A stretch of DNA of 64,000 bases from Actinoallomurus sp050942425. GTDB taxonomy: Bacteria > Actinomycetota > Actinomycetes > Streptosporangiales > Streptosporangiaceae. Shown here one piece after another: positions 42,948 to 51,842 of the stretch. Each line of letters starts with the position of its first letter. Position 1 is the first letter of the stretch. The position numbers were made by a program, and so were the translations under genes. The stretch spans positions 248,001 to 312,000 of the forward strand of contig NZ_CP192063.1 of the NCBI RefSeq assembly GCF_050942425.1. The letters run 5' to 3'. The notes below the pieces were generated by a model, which did no database searches, was not told the origin of the DNA, and worked only from the letters and a program-made list of their open reading frames with translations.

Positions 42948-44384
42948 TCAAGATCCGGAACGCCCGCCACGCTCGGTGAGAGGCGGGCGGCGGAGGCCGT
43001 GTCGGGTCTCCTGTTCGAAGGCGTGTCCGGCCTGGAGGACGGCGAAGTCGGCGCGGTGTGGGCCGACGATCTGTACGCCGACCGGGAGGCCGCCGGGGGT
43101 GAAGCCGCCCGGCACGGACAGGGCCGGCGAGCCGGTGGCGCTGACGAAGTAGGCCGAGCGCATCCAGTCGAGGTACGTCTCCATCCGTACGCCGGCGATC
43201 TCGGTCGGGTATTCGAGGTCGATGGGGAACGGCGCGACCTGGCTGACCGGGAGCAGCAGGATGTCGTACGCCTCGAAGAACACGCGCGTGCGGTGGAACA
43301 GCTCGGTGTGCAGGACCTCGGCACGGGCCACGTCGGGGCCGCTGAGGGCGCGGCCGACCTGGGCGTTCCAGCGGATGCTGTCCTTCAGCGCCTCCGGCCG
43401 GGTGTCCAGGATGGGGCCGAACATCACCTCGAACTGCCACGCCCGCAGAGTGCGGAAGACCTCTTCCGCGCCCGAGAAGTCCGGGCAGGCGCGCTCGACG
43501 ACGCAACCCACGGCGGCGAACGTCTTCGCCGCCGCCTCGACGACCTGGGCCACCTCCGGCTCGACCGGCACCGTACCGCCGAGGTCGGGTGACCAGGCGA
43601 CGCGCAGGCCGCGCAGGTCGCGGTCGAGGGGCATGGCGAAGCGGGCGCCCGGGACCTCCAAGGCCATGGGTGAGCGCGGGTCCGGGCCGGCGATCGCCGA
43701 CAGCAGGAGCGCTGCGTCGGCCACCGTACGGGCCATCGGGCCTTTGACGTTCATCGTCGTCCAGCTCATGGGGGCGGGCCAGTTCGGCACGCGTCCCGGC
43801 GATGGCCGGAAGCCCACGACGTTGTTGAACGACGCCGGGTTGCGCAGCGATCCGCCGGTGTCGCTGCCGTCGCACAGCGGGTGCATGCCGGCGGCGAGCG
43901 CCGCGGCCGCCCCTCCGCTGCTGCCGCCCGCCGACCTGCCCAGGTCGTACGGGTTGCGGGTGGCCCCGAACAGCGGGTTGAAGGTGTGCGAACCGGCCGC
44001 GAACTCAGGCACGTTCGTCTTGCCGATGGTGATCGCGCCGGCCGCGCGGATCCGCTCGACCACGAGGTCGTCCCGTTCGGGCACGTGGTCCGCGCGCAGC
44101 GGCGAGCCGTACGTCGTCCGGATGCCCGCGGTCTCGTGGATGTCCTTGTGCGCCACGGGCAGGCCGTGCAGCGGTCCGGTCTGCTCGCCGGCGGCCGTCC
44201 GCGCGTCGGCCGCCGCGGCGTCGTCCAGCGCCCGGTCGGCGACCAGCGTCACGATCGCGTTGACGGCCGGGTTCACCCGCTCGATCCGCTCGAGGTGCGC
44301 GGTGACGACCTCGCGGGCGGAGACCTCCCGGCGGTCGAGCAACCGCCGGAGCTCCAGCGCGGTCAGGTAGTGCAGCTCGGTCAC
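42948..44384 (-). CDS. Amidase of the symporter operon
   Basis: The 478-residue protein has a complete amidase-signature triad: Lys80 (LPVAHKDIHETAG), cis-Ser ~156 (GRSAGGSSGGAAAALAAG), and Ser179 (DGSDTGGSLRNPA). It overlaps the symporter stop by 4 nt (ATGA), so the imported solute probably contains an amide bond or is converted to one. It is not closely similar to the amidase at 10969. Confidence 0.92.
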   Translation of the reverse strand: MTELHYLTALELRRLLDRREVSAREVVTAHLERIERVNPAVNAIVTLVADRALDDAAAADARTAAGEQTGPLHGLPVAHKDIHETAGIRTTYGSPLRADHVPERDDLVVERIRAAGAITIGKTNVPEFAAGSHTFNPLFGATRNPYDLGRSAGGSSGGAAAALAAGMHPLCDGSDTGGSLRNPASFNNVVGFRPSPGRVPNWPAPMSWTTMNVKGPMARTVADAALLLSAIAGPDPRSPMALEVPGARFAMPLDRDLRGLRVAWSPDLGGTVPVEPEVAQVVEAAAKTFAAVGCVVERACPDFSGAEEVFRTLRAWQFEVMFGPILDTRPEALKDSIRWNAQVGRALSGPDVARAEVLHTELFHRTRVFFEAYDILLLPVSQVAPFPIDLEYPTEIAGVRMETYLDWMRSAYFVSATGSPALSVPGGFTPGGLPVGVQIVGPHRADFAVLQAGHAFEQETRHGLRRPPLTERGGRSGS

Positions 44385-45808
44385 TGACTCTCCTCAACGA
44401 TCATCGGGCGGGCGACGGCGCGGACGGCGAGCTCGGCCACGGCCGCGACCGCGACGTTCACCGCCAGCCCGGCGATCCCGGCGTTGATGTGCGCGAGGTC
44501 GGTGTCGGTGAGCGTCGCCCACACGACCAGTGTCTCGCCCGCCGCCAGGCCGAGCAGCGCCGCGGGCAGGGAGAGGAGCCGCCGCCGGCCGACGGCCGCG
44601 ATCATGGCCGGGATCAGCTGGGCGAAGCCGCTGACGGTGAGCAACTGCAGGTTGGCGAGCAGGTCCGGGCGCGAGATGCCGAGGACCAGCGCGACGCCGG
44701 CCGCCAGGACCACCACCGTGTGGTTGAGCAGGATCTTGGCGCGTTCGGTGCGGAGCCGTACGAGGTTGTTCGCCACCAGCGACGACAGCGCGACGCACAT
44801 CGCGGCGGCCGGGACGATCGCCGAGCTCGCCGCCGCGAGGACGATCAGACCGGTCGCCCAGCCGGGCAGGGCGCCGTCGGCGAGGGTGAGGAGCACCCCG
44901 TTGCTCTTGGTCTTCGGCGACAGCACCAGCAGGCCGGCGAAGCCGACGATGACCGGCAGGATGATCGCGATCTGGTACAGCGGCAGGAAGACCGCGTTCC
45001 GGCGGATGACGCGCGGGCCGCGGGCGGACAGCATCGGCGCCCAGTGGTGGGGCGAGGTGAGGAAGACCGCCGCGATCGTCGAGATCAGCACGCTGGTCAG
45101 CCACCAGGTGCGGTCGTACGCACCGGAGTGCACGGTGAGCAGCTGCGCGTTGTGCGCCTGGATCTTGTGGAACATGCTTCCGACGCCGCCCGCGTAATGC
45201 ACCGGGACGGCGATGACGAGGACCGCCAGCGCCCCGATCATCAGCAGGTCCTTCAGGTAGGCGGTGTTGGCGATGCCGCGGATGCCCGACCACAGCACGA
45301 AGGCGACCATCAGGACGGTGGCGATCACCATGCTGAGGTTCGCCGAGGACGTGCTGCCCGTCACCAGGCGCACCGCCAGGCCGAGGCCGGTGAGCTGGAG
45401 CTGGAGGTACGGCAGCAGGAAGACGAGCCCGAGCACCGCGACGATGCGGCCGAACATCGGGCTCGAGTAGCGCTCGGCGAAGAAGTCCGCCTGCGTCAGG
45501 TACCCGTGCCGGCGGCCGAGCCGCCACAGGACGGGCGCGAAGAAGTACTGGCCGATGAACGCGAGCGGGATGTAGAGGATCGCGTACGTCGCGGCGGCGC
45601 CGGTGGCGAAGGCGGCCCCGGCGACGCCGAGGAACGTGAAGGTGGTGAAGGACTCTCCGGCCTGCAGGAACCACATGGTGAAGCCGCCGAAGTTCCGGCC
45701 GCCCACCGTCCATTCGGCGAGGTCGATCGTACGGCCGCGGCGGCCGAGGAAGCCCAGGGCGGCGAGCAGGCAGAGGCCCGCGACGGTGACGGCGAGCGTA
45801 CTGGTCAT
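44381..45808 (-). CDS. Sodium:solute symporter (SSF), copy 1
   Basis: 475 residues, about 13 hydrophobic segments, LeuT-like SSF fold: TIDLAEWTVGGRNFGGFTMWFLQAGESFTTFTFLGVAGAAF at the N-terminus and YLTQADFFAERYSSPMFGRIVAVLG after helix 3. Overlaps both neighbours by 4 nt. Solute unknown. Paralogous to 47607-49103. Confidence 0.92.
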   Translation of the reverse strand: MTSTLAVTVAGLCLLAALGFLGRRGRTIDLAEWTVGGRNFGGFTMWFLQAGESFTTFTFLGVAGAAFATGAAATYAILYIPLAFIGQYFFAPVLWRLGRRHGYLTQADFFAERYSSPMFGRIVAVLGLVFLLPYLQLQLTGLGLAVRLVTGSTSSANLSMVIATVLMVAFVLWSGIRGIANTAYLKDLLMIGALAVLVIAVPVHYAGGVGSMFHKIQAHNAQLLTVHSGAYDRTWWLTSVLISTIAAVFLTSPHHWAPMLSARGPRVIRRNAVFLPLYQIAIILPVIVGFAGLLVLSPKTKSNGVLLTLADGALPGWATGLIVLAAASSAIVPAAAMCVALSSLVANNLVRLRTERAKILLNHTVVVLAAGVALVLGISRPDLLANLQLLTVSGFAQLIPAMIAAVGRRRLLSLPAALLGLAAGETLVVWATLTDTDLAHINAGIAGLAVNVAVAAVAELAVRAVARPMIVEESQ

Positions 45809-46041
45809 GACCGTTCCTCCGGGTCATCGGCGTGCGGGCGCCCCCACTCGACCACCGCGAGCGCCGGAGTGATCAGCAGCACCCACGCGCTGCACCAGAC
45901 GAACAGGCGCGGCATGCCCAGCCACAGCCGCGGCGTGTTGACGAAGGGCAGCCAGACCGCGCTGAGCAGCGCCAGCGTCGGAACGAGTGGGAGGAGGACG
46001 AGCAGTCCGTGCCGGGACCGTGGCGTGCGACCGGGATCCAT
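45805..46041 (-). CDS. DUF3311 small membrane protein, copy 1
   Basis: The ATG at 46041 follows AAGGAG; longer frames lack support. 78 residues with two helices (LLVLLPLVPTLALLSAVWLPFVNT and PRLFVWCSAWVLLITPALAVVEWG). DUF3311 proteins accompany SSF transporters and are probable accessory subunits. First gene of the DUF3311-SSF-amidase operon. Confidence 0.85.
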   Translation of the reverse strand: MDPGRTPRSRHGLLVLLPLVPTLALLSAVWLPFVNTPRLWLGMPRLFVWCSAWVLLITPALAVVEWGRPHADDPEERS

Positions 46042-46175
46042 CGCGACTCCTTCGGGAGGGGGCTGGGCGTGTCCCGAGAACGTCGTCCGGACGGGGATCC
46101 GTGGGAGACGCCCTTCCGCCGCATTGAACCCGCCGTGACGCTCCGCCGCCTCGTCGTGACGGTCCAACAAACGAC

Positions 46176-46198
46176 GGGCCGAATTCGTCGGCGCGAAC
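46176..46198. promoter_or_regulatory. Shared 23-nt element, copy 1
   Basis: GGGCCGAATTCGTCGGCGCG plus AAC, 135-157 nt upstream of the DUF3311/SSF/amidase operon. It is identical to 50205-50227 upstream of the PucR gene and contains the dyad GCCGA-N5-TCGGC. A likely regulator binding site. Confidence 0.65.
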
Positions 46199-46243
46199 AA
46201 CATGGCCTGGCCGTCGGCCCAGGGTCCTGCGTCGTCGCGGCGC

Positions 46244-47245
46244 TCACCAGGACGGTTCGAGGTCGAGCAGGGGAAGGACGCGCTTTCCGAGCAGGTCGAT
46301 GCCGTGGTCGGCGCTCAGTCCGTGCGGCGTGCCGAATTCGACGCGGCTCGCACCGGCGTCGATGAGCCGCTGGGCCTGAGTCGCCACATACTCGGGGGTT
46401 CCGGAGAACGCGAACAGGTCCAGCAGGTCACCGGGGATGAGCGCGCCCGCACCGCTGCGGTCTCCTTGAGCGAGCCGTTCCTTCACCCGGGCGAGCAGGT
46501 CGGTGGGCACCTCGATGGTGGGATCGAGTTCGGCCACCACGGCGAGGTACATGGCGACCTCGATGCGCGCCAGGGACCTGGCGCGCGCGCCGTCCTCGTC
46601 GACGACCGTCACCGCTCCGACCACGATGCCCACCTGGTCCGCCGAGACCGGCCCTGCGCCGATGCGGTGGCGCATCACGTCGATCATCGCGGGATTGGCG
46701 GTTCCTCCGATCTTTACTTCGTGGGCGATCCGGCCGGCCAGCGCGGCGGTCTGCGCACCCCAGGTCCCGATCAGCAGCGGGACCTCGGGACGGAAGGGGA
46801 CATAACGCAAGTGCGCTTCCGGGGCGAGCTGGAAGACCTCGCCCTGGTAGCCGTCCCGCGTTCCGGAGAGCAGTGCGCGGATCAGCCCGGCGGAGTCCCG
46901 CAGATGAGCCAGCGGGCGAGGCTGACCGATACCGATGTCGCCCAGCCAGGTGCCGCGGGCCAGTCCGAGGTAGGCCCGGCCGGACGAGGCCAGGTCCAGG
47001 GCCGCGACCTGGCCGGCGATCTCGTAGGGATGCATCGAGTACGGGTTCCAGCACGCGGCACCGAGGCGGAGCCGCCGGGTCGCACGGGCCATCTCGAGCA
47101 GCGGAAAGATCGGTGGCTGGAACATGAGATCGCCGAAGACCGACAGTACGTCGAAGCCGAGATTCTCGGCCAGCGCGGCGAGCCGGGCGTAGTCGCCGGG
47201 TCGCTTGTCGCTCTGCAGGCCCAGGCCGATCTCGACCCGCGTCAC
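46244..47245 (-). CDS. LLM-class (luciferase-like) flavin/F420 oxidoreductase
   Basis: The GTG at 47245 overlaps the previous stop as GTGA, with GGAGG upstream; 333 residues. TIM-barrel LLM pattern: VEIGLGLQSDKRPGDYARLAALAENLGFDVLSVFGD, GLARGTWLGDIGIGQPRPLAHLRDSAGLIRALLSG, VPLLIGTWGAQTAALAGRIAHEVKIGG. It is similar to F420-dependent Mer-type members, though FMN-dependent amide-cleaving monooxygenases share the fold. Its operon with a symporter suggests oxidation of the imported compound. Confidence 0.87.
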   Translation of the reverse strand: MTRVEIGLGLQSDKRPGDYARLAALAENLGFDVLSVFGDLMFQPPIFPLLEMARATRRLRLGAACWNPYSMHPYEIAGQVAALDLASSGRAYLGLARGTWLGDIGIGQPRPLAHLRDSAGLIRALLSGTRDGYQGEVFQLAPEAHLRYVPFRPEVPLLIGTWGAQTAALAGRIAHEVKIGGTANPAMIDVMRHRIGAGPVSADQVGIVVGAVTVVDEDGARARSLARIEVAMYLAVVAELDPTIEVPTDLLARVKERLAQGDRSGAGALIPGDLLDLFAFSGTPEYVATQAQRLIDAGASRVEFGTPHGLSADHGIDLLGKRVLPLLDLEPSW

Positions 47246-47610
47246 GTCACATCCTCCGTGTTCAGCCGGCATGTTCCGATGCGGTCGATCCGCATGATCA
47301 GTCTTTCTTCGGGATCCGGGCAGCACACGAGCGTGTCCCGTTCCAGCCAGTCACCGCTGGGCAGGGCACGCTGCTTGGCAGGCAGCAACGGCAGCACCGC
47401 CTGCAGTGCGTAGACGCAGAAATGCCGTCCCTCGGGGATCCGCAGGTGCGCGCTGTCAACGAGTTCGAAGTAGTCTCCGACCGCCATCCCGCAGACGGAC
47501 CTGCCCTCGATGCGGTCCACGGTGACGCGCAGGTCGTACAGCTCCGTCACCGGAGCCTCGGACGTCGGGGGACTCGTGTTTCTCTCGGGTGGGGTCGCCG
47601 GGCCGGTCAT
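47242..47610 (-). CDS. TIGR04076-family protein
   Basis: 122 residues; ATG at 47610 overlaps the symporter stop (ATGA). The core ELYDLRVTVDRIEGRSVCGMAVGDYFELVDSAHLRIPEGRHFCVYALQAVLPLLPAKQRALPSGDWLERDTLVCCPDPEERLIMRI is a clear TIGR04076 match, with conserved Cys residues (SVCGM, HFCVY, VCCPDP). The family has no proven function but occurs in anaerobic and catabolic operons. A metal or flavin-linked role is inference. Confidence 0.88.
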   Translation of the reverse strand: MTGPATPPERNTSPPTSEAPVTELYDLRVTVDRIEGRSVCGMAVGDYFELVDSAHLRIPEGRHFCVYALQAVLPLLPAKQRALPSGDWLERDTLVCCPDPEERLIMRIDRIGTCRLNTEDVT

Positions 47611-49103
47611 ACCTTCTCCGCTACTGTCACGTGCCGTGCCGACAGGTCGAGGCCCACGCCTGCGGCGTCGGCCTTCGGCTTCGGCGTCGCGAGGCTCACG
47701 ACCAGGACCACCACCGCGTTGATGACCATGGCGATCAGGCCGGGTTCCCACTCCGGCAGGTGCGCCGCCCAGTAGTGCTTGGCGAACGGAGCGAGCAGCG
47801 CGGTGAATCCGGCCACAATGCCGGCGAGCACCCCGATCGCGGACGTCCTGCGCCACAGGAAGGCGAGGAACACACCGGGCGCGAGCATGCCGATGGCCGA
47901 GTAGGCGTACAGCAGGATGTCGACGAGCGACTTGCTCTGACCGATCGTCAGCCAGACCGCGAGCCCGGCGAAGGCGACCATGGAGAGCCGGGAGATGAGC
48001 AGTGCGGCGCGGTCGGACAGCTCACGTCTCGCCAGGCCGACGACGTTGCGCGCGAACAGCGATCCGGAGGTGAGCAGCAGGACGGAACCCGGTGCGAGCG
48101 CGAGCAGGAAGCCGGTCCCGGCGAGGAGCCCGACCACCCAGGCGGGGTACTTGTCCGAGACGAACTGCAGCAGTGCCCCGTTGAGGTTCCCGCCCTCCGG
48201 TTTCGTTCCGGCGACCAGCGCCGCGAACCCGAGCAGGATGATGAAGAAGTACGCGAGTGAGTACAGCGGCTGCCAGATGGCGTTGCGCCGGATCGACGTG
48301 CCGGACGCCGCCGAGTAGGACACCTGGAAGAGGTGGGGGAACACCCAGTTGCCCAGCGCCACGTTCAGGGCCGAGGTCATGAGCCATGTCGACGTGGTCG
48401 GGGAATGCGGGTCGAGGCCGGGGAACCTGCCGATGCCGGGATGCCGCTGCTCGACGAGGTGGAAGATGTCGAGGAAGGACGACGCGCCGACCTTGCCCGC
48501 CACGGTGACGGTCAGCAGGACCACGAGGACGATCATCAGGATGTCCTTGACGCCTGCGGAGAAGGCCGCGGAGCGCAGTCCGGCCAGGAACACGAAGGCC
48601 AGCATCAGCACGGCGCCGATCACGACCGCGGCGTTCGGCGACACGGAGCCGCCGAGGGTCAGCCGTACGATCAGGCTGAGACTCACCAGCTGGATCTGCA
48701 CGTAGACGATGAGCGCCGCGATGCCGACCACGGCCGTCACCGCACCGAGCCAGGGGGCGTCGTAGCGAGCGGCGAAGAAGTCGGCCTGGGTGATCAGTCC
48801 GTGCTTGCGCCCGGCCCGCCAGATCTTCGGCATGAGCAGGTAGCCGATGGCGTAGCTCAGCGAGACGGAGGTGAAGGCGAGGTACGCCGGGGCGCCCAGC
48901 GCCCACGCGTATCCGGAGATACCGAGAACGGCGAAGGTCGTGTAGACCTCTCCGGCATTCATGAACCAGAAGAGCACGGTGCCGAAGCGACGTCCGCCCA
49001 CGGCCCAGCCGGACATGGTCTTGGGGGTGTTCGAGCGCCGCCCGAAGCCGATGGCGCCGACGGCGGTGCCCAGGACGATGATGAGGGCGAGTACGAGCGT
49101 CAT
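47607..49103 (-). CDS. Sodium:solute symporter (SSF), copy 2
   Basis: 498 residues with the same signatures as copy 1: MSGWAVGGRRFGTVLFWFMNAGEVYTTFAVLGISGYAWALGAPAY and HGLITQADFFAARYDAPWLGAVTAVVG. ATGA overlaps on both sides bind it to DUF3311 and TIGR04076. The substrate is probably related to that of copy 1. Confidence 0.92.
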   Translation of the reverse strand: MTLVLALIIVLGTAVGAIGFGRRSNTPKTMSGWAVGGRRFGTVLFWFMNAGEVYTTFAVLGISGYAWALGAPAYLAFTSVSLSYAIGYLLMPKIWRAGRKHGLITQADFFAARYDAPWLGAVTAVVGIAALIVYVQIQLVSLSLIVRLTLGGSVSPNAAVVIGAVLMLAFVFLAGLRSAAFSAGVKDILMIVLVVLLTVTVAGKVGASSFLDIFHLVEQRHPGIGRFPGLDPHSPTTSTWLMTSALNVALGNWVFPHLFQVSYSAASGTSIRRNAIWQPLYSLAYFFIILLGFAALVAGTKPEGGNLNGALLQFVSDKYPAWVVGLLAGTGFLLALAPGSVLLLTSGSLFARNVVGLARRELSDRAALLISRLSMVAFAGLAVWLTIGQSKSLVDILLYAYSAIGMLAPGVFLAFLWRRTSAIGVLAGIVAGFTALLAPFAKHYWAAHLPEWEPGLIAMVINAVVVLVVSLATPKPKADAAGVGLDLSARHVTVAEKV

Positions 49104-49405
49104 GACGCGTCACCGTCCGCGTGCGGCGATCGGACGGCCGGCTGCGTCGACGCGATGAACTCGCGTTCCTCCGCATCCACGCCCGACCGGCGGTCCAAGC
49201 GGAAGACCAGGCCGACGACGGCCGTCGTCGCGATGACGCCGAGCATCTGCCAGAGCATGGGGAACGGCACGTTGAAGGGTGCGAACGACACGTCGTTGAC
49301 CATGGGAACGAGGGCGACCTGCCAGATGAACGGCAGGACGAGCAGCCAGCGATAAGCGCGGGATCCAGCAGTGGGCGGTCGTTCGCGTCTCTGGGCAGAT
49401 GTCAT
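49100..49405 (-). CDS. DUF3311 small membrane protein, copy 2
   Basis: 101 residues with two helices (WLLVLPFIWQVALVPMVNDVSFAP and FPMLWQMLGVIATTAVVGLVFRLDRR). First gene of the leftward operon DUF3311-SSF-TIGR04076-LLM, divergent from the XRE-cupin regulator with 244 nt between. Confidence 0.85.
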   Translation of the reverse strand: MTSAQRRERPPTAGSRAYRWLLVLPFIWQVALVPMVNDVSFAPFNVPFPMLWQMLGVIATTAVVGLVFRLDRRSGVDAEEREFIASTQPAVRSPHADGDAS

Positions 49406-49649
49406 GGTTCTCTCCCGAAAGGGGGCGGCGCCGGGCTGATGACGTCACGACACTGTGCAGTCTGCCTGGACGGCGTGCTGTGAAACTAAACACATGGGCA
49501 GCGCTCGTCAAGGGGTGGAGGTCGACGCCTTGTTTTCCGGAGCTGTCGGCGTGACCAGTGTGAATGTCCATGACATCGGCCCGTTGCGCGCCGGACGTGG
49601 AGGAGCCGCCCGATTCGGCCTATTGTGTAGCCAGGCTGTACGGAGGACC

Positions 49650-50186
49650 ATGATCGGCACGCAACTGCGAGAGCTTCGAACGAAGCGGGGACTGAGCCTG
49701 CGGGCCCTCGCCGCAGAGACGGGACTCTCGCCGACATTGCTCAGCCAGGTGGAGCGCGGTGTGACCGAGCCCAGCCTGGCCACGCTCCGCCGCCTCGCCG
49801 GCGTGTTCGGCGAATCGGTGGCATCGCTGTTCGACGACGCCGCGGCCCCTTCCGTCTGGGTGAGCCGACCGGGGGAACGCTCGACTCTCAGCGGACCGCG
49901 AGGGCTGGTCCGGTACGAGCGCCTGACTCCGGGCAACGGGCAACTCGAGGTGCTGCGCGCGGTGCTTCCTCCCGGCGCGGCGACCAGCGAGGAGCCCTGG
50001 GCGCATTCTTCGGTCGAGTGCGCGTACGTCATCGCGGGAACGCTGACCGTGGAGATCGCCAAGGTGACGCACCACGTCGCCGCCGGGGAATCGATCACCT
50101 TCGACTCGCGCCGGCCGCATCGATACGTCAACCCGTCCGGCGATCAGGTGGAGTACATCGTCTCGGTCACCCCGCCGTCTCCATAG
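49650..50186 (+). CDS. XRE-cupin transcriptional regulator
   Basis: The ATG at 49650 follows GGAGGA; 178 residues. N-terminal HTH_3 (IGTQLRELRTKRGLSLRALAAETGLSPTLLSQVERGVTEPSLATLRRLAGVF) and C-terminal cupin (SVECAYVIAGTLTVEIAKVTHHVAAGESITFDSRRPHRYVNP). Such proteins sense small metabolites. The divergent symporter operon is the obvious target. Confidence 0.92.
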   Translation: MIGTQLRELRTKRGLSLRALAAETGLSPTLLSQVERGVTEPSLATLRRLAGVFGESVASLFDDAAAPSVWVSRPGERSTLSGPRGLVRYERLTPGNGQLEVLRAVLPPGAATSEEPWAHSSVECAYVIAGTLTVEIAKVTHHVAAGESITFDSRRPHRYVNPSGDQVEYIVSVTPPSP

Positions 50187-50204
50187 ACACGGAGAGCGGG
50201 CGAT

Positions 50205-50227
50205 GGGCCGAATTCGTCGGCGCGAAC
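50205..50227. promoter_or_regulatory. Shared 23-nt element, copy 2
   Basis: Exact repeat of 46176-46198, 76-98 nt upstream of the PucR start and just after the XRE-cupin stop. Confidence 0.65.
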
Positions 50228-50302
50228 GACGTGACCCGCACCGTGACCTCGCCGTAACATTCGAGGAACCTCTGAAACGGCGCGTAATCGGACAATGACC
50301 TG

Positions 50303-51610
50303 ATGGTGGACAGCGAGGATCTCTGGGCGATCGCCGGGACGATCGCGAGTACGGTCGGCGCTCCGGTCACCATCGAGGACACCGACTCCGAGGTCGTCGC
50401 CTACTCTCCCGGCCAAGAGGGCTCCGACGACGCCCGCGTCGCCACGATCCTGGGCATGCGCGTGCCACAGCTCCACATCGACGCCATGCACACCCGGCAC
50501 CTCGACGAGACGCTGGCGACCGCGACCGGGCTGTTCGTCGCGCACCTGACCGAGCTCGGCCTGCTGCCCCGGATCGTGGCGCCCGTCCGGGTGGACGGCG
50601 AACTGATCGGCTCGATCTGGGCGATGACCGCCGATCCGCTCGAGCCGGCACAGGAAAAGGCCCTCATGGACTCCGCCGCGCTCGTCGCGCCGTACCTGCT
50701 CCGCCGCCAGGCGGCGCGCCAGGCCGACGCGATGCGGCGCGCCGACGCGGTCCGGACCCTGCTCGGCGGCGGATTCGACGCCGCCGACGCCGCCGAGCGC
50801 CTGGACCTGACACCGGGACCGCTCGCCGTCCTCGCCATCACGGTCACCCCGCCCGCCGACGCCGGCATGAACGCGCACGGTGCCACGAGCGCGTACGCCA
50901 CGAGCGCGAACGATGCCACGAGCGCGAACGGCGCCACGAGCGCGAATGACGCCGCGAGTGCGAATGACGCCGCGAGTGCGTACGGCGGCGGCCTGCTACG
51001 TCGTACGCAGTCGCTCCTGGACGCGCACCTGTCGGCGCTGCGCCACCGCGGGATCTGCGCGACCATCGACGACACCGCGTACGCGGTGGTGCCCGCGACC
51101 GACGATGAGGTGCCGCTGCGGATCGCCCGGGAGTTCCAGGCGCGCACCGAGCACGGCGACCGGCTGTCGGTCGGCGTCGGCCCCACCGTTCCCGGGCCAC
51201 CCGACCTCGCGCGCTCCCGCGCCGACGCGGAGACGGTGCTGCGGCTCCTGCACCGGCAGGGCCGTACGGGCACCGTGGCGCACCTGCGGGACGTCTACCT
51301 GGACGTGCTCCTCATGCGGGCGATCGACTTCGCGGACACCGCGGGGTACGACCCGCTCGGTGCGATCACCGTGCTCACCGCGCACGACCGGCGCAAGGGC
51401 AGTGCGCTGCTGGAGAGCCTGGACCGGTACCTGGCCTGCGGCGAGGACATCCGCGCGGCAGCGACCGAACTGCACATCCACCCGAACACGCTGCGGTACC
51501 GGCTGCGCCGCGCGTGCGACGTGGCGGACATCGACCTCGCCGACACCGACACCAAGTTCCAACTGCGGCTGCAACTCCGATTGCGGGCGCTGCGCTCCTG
51601 CACCGACTGA
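50303..51610 (+). CDS. PucR-family regulator
   Basis: 435 residues: an N-terminal GAF-like sensor (VDSEDLWAIAGTIASTVGAPVTIEDTDSEVVAYSPGQEGSDDAR...PVRVDGELIGSIWAM), a GGDEF-like middle domain and the C-terminal HTH_30 (ESLDRYLACGEDIRAAATELHIHPNTLRYRLRRACDVADIDL). PucR-type activators control purine, amide and other nitrogen catabolism. An in-frame 18-bp tandem repeat (50882-50986) inserts a low-complexity TSANDA-type linker. Start could be the GTG at 50306. Confidence 0.9.
   Translation: MVDSEDLWAIAGTIASTVGAPVTIEDTDSEVVAYSPGQEGSDDARVATILGMRVPQLHIDAMHTRHLDETLATATGLFVAHLTELGLLPRIVAPVRVDGELIGSIWAMTADPLEPAQEKALMDSAALVAPYLLRRQAARQADAMRRADAVRTLLGGGFDAADAAERLDLTPGPLAVLAITVTPPADAGMNAHGATSAYATSANDATSANGATSANDAASANDAASAYGGGLLRRTQSLLDAHLSALRHRGICATIDDTAYAVVPATDDEVPLRIAREFQARTEHGDRLSVGVGPTVPGPPDLARSRADAETVLRLLHRQGRTGTVAHLRDVYLDVLLMRAIDFADTAGYDPLGAITVLTAHDRRKGSALLESLDRYLACGEDIRAAATELHIHPNTLRYRLRRACDVADIDLADTDTKFQLRLQLRLRALRSCTD
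50882..50986 (+). repeat. 18-bp coding tandem repeat inside pucR
   Basis: A 15-nt unit and then five 18-nt units (consensus GCCACGAGCGCGAACGAT) with graded divergence, encoding (A)TSANDA-like hexapeptides between the sensor and middle domains. Likely length-variable. Confidence 0.85.
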
Positions 51611-51772
51611 CCCGTCTTTACACGGATCCCAGCCGCTTCGCCTCTTCGTCGCCTGACCTGCCTTACGCGGATCCTCGCCGCCCCTTCGCCGGCTGACCCG
51701 CCCTCATACGGATCCCCGCCGCTTCGCTCCTTCGCCGACTGACCCGCTTTACGCGGCCGCTCCGACTCTTTG
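51608..51772. repeat. Degenerate tandem repeat after pucR
   Basis: Four units start TGACC(C/T)G at 51608, 51654, 51694 and 51740 (lengths 46, 40, 46 and partial), sharing an ACGCGGATCC-type centre and a CGCCGCTTCGC-type end. The first unit begins in the pucR stop codon. No gene in 51611-51842. Confidence 0.75.
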
Positions 51773-51842
51773 TCCCTCGCTACAAACCCCGGTCGCCGGA
51801 CTGTGGCCGTGCGTACAGTGCACCGGCCGTCGGGCTCGGCCC

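Noticed and set aside
10969..44384. The two amidases as a recent duplication
   Set aside because: They share catalytic motifs only; overall sequences differ widely, so they are separate family members.
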